From: Dreissena polymorpha
Taxonomy: Eukaryota > Mollusca > Bivalvia > Myida > Dreissenidae
DNA: 64,000 nucleotides
Direction: 5' to 3'
Assembly: GCF_020536995.1 (NCBI RefSeq)
Contig: NC_068357.1
Location: forward strand, 129,699,685-129,763,684
The first letter of the stretch is position 1. Every line of letters starts with the position of its first letter. Below are positions 60,701 to 64,000 of the stretch, in pieces. The position numbers and the translations under genes are program-made. The notes below the pieces were generated by a model that was not told the origin of the DNA, did no database searches, and saw only the letters and a program-made list of their open reading frames with translations.

Positions 60701-63294
60701 TACGTCCTACCATGTATTTAGTGAAATGACAACGCTTCAATAATTTCGTTAAACGATGAATAGAAGAAAAACAACACACATTTACCGTTTTAAAATGTTA
60801 ATCGTCTTTTTTAATGCGCATGTTTTCTTTATATTGTTGTTGGTAAAATGTATAAGTAAAATAAACAACGGACGGGCATGCCATAAGTACAATAATACAA
60901 TTACCATCAAACGACAGGTTTTTGCTGAATTTTAACAAAGCCGAGCCGTCCCGCACGTTTATGCCATGCGTTTTGGAGTGGTTTAGCCACAAACCGTACA
61001 GATAAACCGCGTTGTACAACCTCTCCGCGCCCGTCGACTGAAACGGAGGTTGGTTTTGGATGAAAAATATAGTATACGCTCAAATTGAGGTCTTATGTCA
61101 ATTGCTTAGAAATAAATTCTTAGTACCAGTATAGTTTTAGTACCAGTATCCATACGATGTTTAAATCAAATGCAGAATGCCAATATGCTGTTTTCTAGTC
61201 AATGACTGCATTGTAAAAAGAACGATGCTTATTCCGTCAAGTTTCACATATGCACACGTATAAAATGACGGGCCGTTGACAAGTATATGTAAGATAACGT
61301 TCAAGGTTGTAATCAAAATCAGGATTTATCATTTTATCCTTGCAATCACTTTGGTACATATAAAATAGCTACATGCATTATTTTAGAATGTATTGATCTC
61401 GTTTTTTTCCTGTATGTTTCAAAATATTATGCCGACCGTCTCAATGTGTATTCATATTAAAGGCAAACTTACTACATAGATATTGTTTCCTCGTTTAAAT
61501 TTCTATGGATGATGTACAGAATATACTTCATGTACGTACAATTATAGCATATGACTCGGAGCTTACGGGGTTGAATATTTACTCACCACTACACCATTAT
61601 CCAAAGGGTATCTTTCGTTACATGGGGGAAGTGCGGTGCGCTCAATGACTTCTTTTGAGAAGCGTTCAAGCTTCGCCTTGCCAACGTCATCAAACCAAGG
61701 GGCAGTGTTTATCTAAAATGTGTTTAAACGGACACATTACCTTGTTATTTTGTGCTTCATTTACATCTTCGATAACGCCATATGTTACAAGTTGTCTATT
61801 GCATTAAAAATCAAGTAACATGATAACAAAACGTAGAATGTATACTATGAACGTAAATAAGTCTGAGAATAAGACAGCGCCAAACACCAATAGACTATCA
61901 ACATATGTCCCGTTGTTGTGGATTGGTTGGTTACGCATTGCGCCATATTAAGCAATACACGGTATACATATAACAAATACACACAAAACAAATATCTGAC
62001 TATGAATAAATGCAAGAAAAAAAATGGAATTTTAAATTGATTCATTTCAGTCAGACATGTGCATGATTTTAACAAAAGCCATTCTTAATTATTCACTCAA
62101 TTCCATAAATGCATAATTAAGCATTCACGAACCTATGAAAATCAAAAATCATCTACCTGGTTGGTTTCAGACGAAAATAAAACCGAAATAACAACGTCAG
62201 CCTGTTAATAAAAACATCAGTAAATCAATGAATACTAGAAACAAAGACATTAGGTGCAGGCATGTGTTTTGTGTTCCTGTTTTTTGGTTCATTTTGTTTA
62301 TATAACACAAGTTTTGCTCTTTCATAAGCCATTTAAGTTAATTATTAAAGTGTTGATTGTTTTTTTTTCATCACATTCCATACCCTGTTTCCCATGTAAT
62401 ATAACCATTACGAATATTTTCATCTTACACATGTGTAATATATACTTTTTAAGCGTATTTCATTGGCTTAGATTTCGTTCGATTGACCAATCGCATTTTG
62501 TTATTTTGTTATTTTGCTGAAATGAAGTTGCAACGTCAAATGACGTCTAGAAATGTAAACAACATTCGGGATGTACCATTATGTTTGAGTAAATATTTTT
62601 TTAATTTGCTCATTTAAAAGCATGTGATAAAAAGATCTGACACTCGTTGTCATTTCAAACCATATTTCTTAAACTCGTCCAGGAAATTCGCAAGTAAGCG
62701 TGCCAAAGGCTCGCTTACTAACAAAATACCTAAACTCGATTGATAAAATATGGTATGATATGACAACTCGTGCCAGATCCTATGTATATGCCAATTGCAA
62801 TTTACCATATTTTAGTCTATCTTTGAAATGACTGAACTTCGTATTATTTCCTTCTAACTATCGGGGTGAAATGGTAATAGAACGAGATTTGATATAATAA
62901 ATTCTATAACTAAACATAACGTAATGCTGATATACATTGTTTACAAGATGTTCACTGGAATGCACTAATGGTTAACATTTATAATCCCATTGGGGCGGAG
63001 ATTAATTCATTTATTTTTAGTGAACTAATTCGACGGATGTTGCAAACTTATTTTAAAATTGATTGCACATTACAGTAAATTCAGTTGAAATAGTATGAAA
63101 ATATGATAGCCCTGAATCTTAGTTTCTGATCCAAATAGTTCACATTTCTAAAGTTATATGGCCCTTATGCAGAAAACCCGTCCTTTTATAAACAAGTATT
63201 TGAAACAATTATATTAAAATTGGCAATATTTAGTGTATTACGTGTGGAGACTTTAATTTACCTGAACCACTGTTGGATTATATTCACTTGTAAC
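48700..63294 (-). CDS. receptor-type guanylate cyclase, natriuretic-peptide-receptor-like (21 exons, 5' part outside window)
   Basis: This single-pass membrane receptor makes cGMP from GTP. I placed 21 exons whose splice phases all agree and which sum to 2346 nt (781 codons plus stop). Numbering from the first exon seen: residues 1-190 are the membrane-proximal ligand-binding domain, ending with the [10 protein letters not shown] motif. Residues 191-217 are a transmembrane helix ([20 protein letters not shown]). Residues 218-525 are the kinase-homology domain, with HGRLKSTNC where active kinases have the HRD Asp, so it is a pseudokinase; KITDYGI and LLWTAPELL are also present. Residues 526-572 are the dimerisation linker ([20 protein letters not shown]). 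Residues 573-781 are the cyclase domain, with FSDIVGFT and GDAY (metal Asp), the guanine-binding Glu of KVETIGDAY and Cys of GPCCAG, and [10 protein letters not shown]. All catalytic residues are present, so it should be active. Human NPR1 matches from end to end. About 250 N-terminal residues and the signal peptide lie past base 64000. Confidence 0.93.
49197..49288 (-). CDS. guanylate cyclase exon (end of catalytic domain)
   Basis: 92 nt, [20 protein letters not shown] then [12 protein letters not shown]-x-S and GGY are conserved. The acceptor is ctgtag and the donor gtaaga. Confidence 0.94.
49502..49585 (-). CDS. guanylate cyclase exon (catalytic domain)
   Basis: 84 nt, [20 protein letters not shown] then RMESNGA. 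It contains the Asn and Arg that stabilise the transition state (NTASR). The donor is gtattt. Confidence 0.95.
50062..50181 (-). CDS. guanylate cyclase exon (catalytic domain)
   Basis: 120 nt, [20 protein letters not shown] then [15 protein letters not shown]. The Cys before AG is the second guanine-binding residue. Most family members have IHTGPVCAG, so CNTGPCCAG is a local variation. The acceptor is ggtcag and the donor gtacca. Confidence 0.93.
50439..50508 (-). CDS. guanylate cyclase exon (catalytic domain, guanine-recognition Glu)
   Basis: 70 nt, [20 protein letters not shown] then LHA. The Glu of VETIGDAY selects GTP over ATP, and the Asp of GDAY is the second metal ligand. Confidence 0.95.
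50617..50809 (-). CDS. guanylate cyclase exon (catalytic domain, first metal Asp)
   Basis: 193 nt, [40 protein letters not shown] and [20 protein letters not shown]. The SD in FSDIVGF is the first metal-binding Asp. The donor is gtgagg. Confidence 0.95.
50995..51135 (-). CDS. guanylate cyclase exon (dimerisation linker)
   Basis: 141 nt, [38 protein letters not shown] and RLLYRMLP. This is the coiled-coil linker that sets the register of the cyclase dimer. The donor is gtaaag. Confidence 0.94.
51354..51537 (-). CDS. guanylate cyclase exon (end of kinase-homology domain)
   Basis: 184 nt, [36 protein letters not shown] and [12 protein letters not shown]-x-x-D-P-x-x-RP-x-F is the conserved end of kinase-like domains. 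The donor is gtatga. Confidence 0.94.
51963..52109 (-). CDS. guanylate cyclase exon (kinase-homology C-lobe)
   Basis: 147 nt, [20 protein letters not shown] and [15 protein letters not shown], matching the APE and DVYSFG motifs. The acceptor is ggctag and the donor gtaagt. Confidence 0.94.
52819..52984 (-). CDS. guanylate cyclase exon (pseudokinase catalytic-loop region, GC donor)
   Basis: 166 nt, [20 protein letters not shown] then [17 protein letters not shown] and GEEHQKYR. The catalytic Asp of kinases is absent (HGRLKS). No GT lies at the needed position. The donor that keeps frame with LLWTAPELL is gcaagc, so this is a GC-AG intron. Confidence 0.9.
52985..55549. other. intron of the cyclase gene, 2.57 kb
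   Basis: The largest non-coding gap between two placed exons at the 3' end of the gene. AT-rich. Open frames at 53535-53720 and 54232-54426 carry no motif and no exon is required here by the protein alignment. Confidence 0.7.
55550..55621 (-). CDS. guanylate cyclase exon (kinase-homology)
   Basis: 72 nt, 24 codons, [20 protein letters not shown] then DLVQ, phase 0 on both sides, with acceptor atttcag and donor gtaaga. SLQDILENE across the join with the previous exon is a hallmark of this family. Confidence 0.93.
55858..56376. mobile_element. TIR element in a cyclase intron enclosing a tRNA-Leu-like sequence
   Basis: The left end ctaaagggacagtcaaac, then acgaaaaaaaaagttctaaa, is inverted at the right end (ttttagaacttttc, then ttttttttcg, then ggttgaccgcccctttaaag). 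That is about 45-50 bp of imperfect TIR around a 520-bp body. TA on each side could be the duplicated target. There is no transposase. A tRNA-like sequence sits in the middle on the minus strand. The element lies between the exons at 55550-55621 and 56394-56498, in the same intron. Confidence 0.7.
56007..56093 (-). tRNA. tRNA-Leu-like pseudogene
   Basis: On the minus strand gatgaccgagtggtctaaat resembles the A box and D arm of class II tRNAs (Leu/Ser). A long middle section follows, then gtgatacgagccctg, a decayed B box. The anticodon arm (agaat-tttaaaa-ttact) has only about three good pairs. TAA (Leu) is the best reading, but it is uncertain. The T stem is degraded. Not a functional gene as far as I can see. 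Confidence 0.45.
56394..56498 (-). CDS. guanylate cyclase exon (kinase-homology)
   Basis: 105 nt, [20 protein letters not shown] to YCPKGSLQ. The start is set at the acceptor attcag before MRE, because the preceding exon ends HHLKT and the family has LKxMRxxxHxN there. The donor is gtatat. Confidence 0.93.
57078..57196 (-). CDS. guanylate cyclase exon (kinase-homology N-lobe)
   Basis: 119 nt, with [20 protein letters not shown] and DLHHLKT. It aligns with the VAVK strand and the following helix of the pseudokinase domain. The acceptor is attacag and the donor gtaaac. Confidence 0.92.
57765..57895 (-). CDS. guanylate cyclase exon (start of cytoplasmic part)
   Basis: 131 nt, [20 protein letters not shown], then [14 protein letters not shown]. 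The W-K-V-x-x-E-D-I motif marks entry into the kinase-homology domain. I chose the donor gcag|gtgttt because it is the one that gives the phase needed by the next exon; the nearer gtcagt would break the phase. Confidence 0.88.
58230..58311 (-). CDS. guanylate cyclase exon (transmembrane helix)
   Basis: 82 nt encoding [20 protein letters not shown] and VTIAYTI, a single hydrophobic helix followed directly by basic residues (RKRK) from the next exon, as expected for the cytoplasmic side. Confidence 0.92.
58802..58913 (-). CDS. guanylate cyclase exon (residues 154-190, juxtamembrane)
   Basis: 112 nt, with [20 protein letters not shown] and [10 protein letters not shown]. The W, PP-D-P and CGF pattern with a second Cys is the membrane-proximal signature of natriuretic-peptide receptors. 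The acceptor is ttttttag and the donor gtacgt. Confidence 0.92.
59047..59385. mobile_element. short TIR element with (ACGG)n stretch, in a cyclase intron
   Basis: It begins gatgctccc and ends gggggagcata, an inverted pair. The right end also forms a hairpin, ctccccccaaaat-aa-attttgggggag. A run of acggacgg words lies at about 59299-59330, just before cgaagcggcgac. It contains ggccataactctgtgaac and similar words common in dispersed invertebrate repeats. No coding content. Confidence 0.6.
59542..59663 (-). CDS. guanylate cyclase exon (residues 113-153)
   Basis: 122 nt, [20 protein letters not shown] and onward to SSNKNV, with acceptor atttcag and donor gtatgt. The NGD turn is conserved in this family. 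Confidence 0.9.
60270..60660. repeat. dispersed repeat (partner at 34440-34830)
   Basis: Shares ordered words with 34440-34830 in the same orientation, starting at aacaaagtgtttaatgtaac and including gcatcttaatagatgaccc. It sits in the intron between the exons at 59542-59663 and 60905-61037, showing the repeat family is interspersed. Confidence 0.7.
60905..61037 (-). CDS. guanylate cyclase exon (residues 69-112)
   Basis: 133 nt, with [20 protein letters not shown] and [13 protein letters not shown]. The donor is gtaatt, leaving one base completed by the next exon. The [12 protein letters not shown] helix and F-x-G turn match the C-terminal lobe of receptor cyclase ligand domains. Confidence 0.9.
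61587..61712 (-). CDS. guanylate cyclase exon (residues 27-68)
   Basis: 126 nt, from [12 protein letters not shown] to YPLDNGVV, with acceptor attttag and donor gtgagt, phase 0. It contains one Cys (LPPCNERY). It is part of the extracellular ligand-binding domain. Confidence 0.85.
62157..62201 (-). CDS. guanylate cyclase exon (residues 12-26)
   Basis: 45 nt, [15 protein letters not shown], with acceptor ttaacag and donor gtagat, phase 0 at both ends. It reads as a beta-strand plus turn of the periplasmic-binding-protein-like ligand domain. Confidence 0.7.
63262..63294 (-). CDS. guanylate cyclase exon (residues 1-11 of the visible part)
   Basis: A 33-nt exon, [11 protein letters not shown], between a ttaaaag acceptor and a gtaaat donor, phase 0 on both sides. 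Being so short it is the least certain exon. Frame continuity with the next exon (ADVVISVLF) supports it. Confidence 0.55.
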
Positions 63295-64000
63295 CTTTTA
63301 AAAAGTAATAGAAAACCTAAAGACTTATTATTGGCGGACATGTTCTAGATATTCTTTCTTTACAAAAGGTGTAAGTGACGCTTAAATAAATGACAAAAGC
63401 CCAGGCACCGATGGATCCTCTGCAAACCGCTTATTTGCAAAAACAAGGTGGAAACTAGTGTGGGGATGTACCCAATTTAAATTTTGAGACTTGACATTTG
63501 ACGTCGATCTAGCTAAAATGATTGAACAAAATGTTAATGACATATAAGTTAAACTAGAAAATATCACTGCAAGTTGTAACAGAAGAGATATAACCCCCTT
63601 AGGTAAAATAACTGTTATTTAAGCCTTGATAATTCCATTTGTTAATCACCTGTTTTTGTTTTTGCCACAACCAGGAGAGGCTGTTTGGAAGGTTTGTTAA
63701 TGATAAGCTATTCATATTTGGTTGATACGGGCCTTCACAAATCAAAGCAAAGTCATAAAAAAATCAAATGAAGGTGTGGGGGAAGGTCAAATGGTGGACA
63801 TCATAAATGAAACGTTTTCATTTATCATGGATATGGCAAGTCTCCAGGCAATAACAAGTTCAGATTATGGACTAGAAAGTTAAACGATTTTCACTGAAAG
63901 AGCTACAAATAAAACAAATGAAGCAGTAAACTGTGTACATTATGAAGGTATAAAACAGTTATTTTAAAAACATTATATCAGGAGAAGATTATAAATTCCA
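63295..64000. other. upstream intron of the cyclase gene to the window edge
   Basis: No exon that continues the ligand-binding domain could be recognised here. The minus open frame at 63382-63567 has no family resemblance and no suitable splice pair. The next upstream exon is probably outside the window. Confidence 0.45.

Noticed and set aside
63382-63567. 61-codon minus-strand frame as the next upstream cyclase exon
   Set aside because: No resemblance to the receptor ligand domain, and no acceptor/donor pair that joins it in phase to the exon at 63262-63294.

Overview
The window looks like nuclear DNA of an invertebrate animal, most likely a bivalve or other mollusc. It is AT-rich, split by introns and crowded with decayed transposons. 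No single marker proves the taxon. The inference rests on the repeat types (CR1/Jockey-like and RTE LINEs, PIF/Harbinger, Crypton-like recombinase, short TIR elements, long tandem arrays) and on a receptor guanylate cyclase that resembles animal natriuretic-peptide receptors.

Only one host protein gene can be supported: a receptor-type guanylate cyclase on the minus strand (48700-63294), running off the right edge. I could place 21 coding exons with consistent splice phases. They add up to 2346 nt, or 781 codons plus a stop. In order they give the membrane-proximal part of the ligand-binding domain, one transmembrane helix, a kinase-homology domain, a dimerisation linker and a complete cyclase domain. 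The N-terminal part of the receptor lies beyond base 64000. Its introns carry a TIR element with a tRNA-like core, a TIR element with an (ACGG)n stretch, and one member of a dispersed repeat pair.

The rest (1-48.6 kb) is repeat territory. From left to right: a 5'-truncated LINE (about 1500-4690); a PIF/Harbinger element with TIRs and a CTG target duplication (4771-7685) holding a transposase remnant and a nested MITE; a tRNA-Val-like sequence, a 37-bp minisatellite and a multi-unit dispersed repeat (9.1-10.3 kb); duplicated blocks at 11.5-12.5 kb, one of them repeated at 20.0 kb; a LINE whose 5' half is inverted (about 12985-15256); a satellite of about 226 bp (15.65-17.1 kb); a tandem repeat of about 170 bp with CACGTG palindromes (19.65-20.0 kb); a Crypton-type tyrosine recombinase fragment (22.2-22.8 kb); a long palindrome (23.2 kb); a complex duplicated region (24.2-28.3 kb); a LINE ORF1 relic (28.5-29.0 kb) and an RT fragment (30.4-31.4 kb); a palindrome-bearing array of about 210 bp (31.4-32.9 kb); a second copy of the 9.7-kb repeat with an internal micro-inversion (33.1-33.8 kb); a TIR element containing a tRNA-Ser-like gene (37.3-38.4 kb); a nearly full-length RTE LINE with target duplication (38.9-42.1 kb); a palindrome at 43.3 kb; and a GC-rich TIR element made of CCGGG-type repeats (45.0-45.8 kb).

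No coordinated pathway or gene cluster is visible. The most unusual signals are structural: two unrelated TIR elements that each enclose a tRNA-like sequence (one with an apparent UAA-reading anticodon), the GC-rich TIR element, and the hairpin-bearing tandem array.
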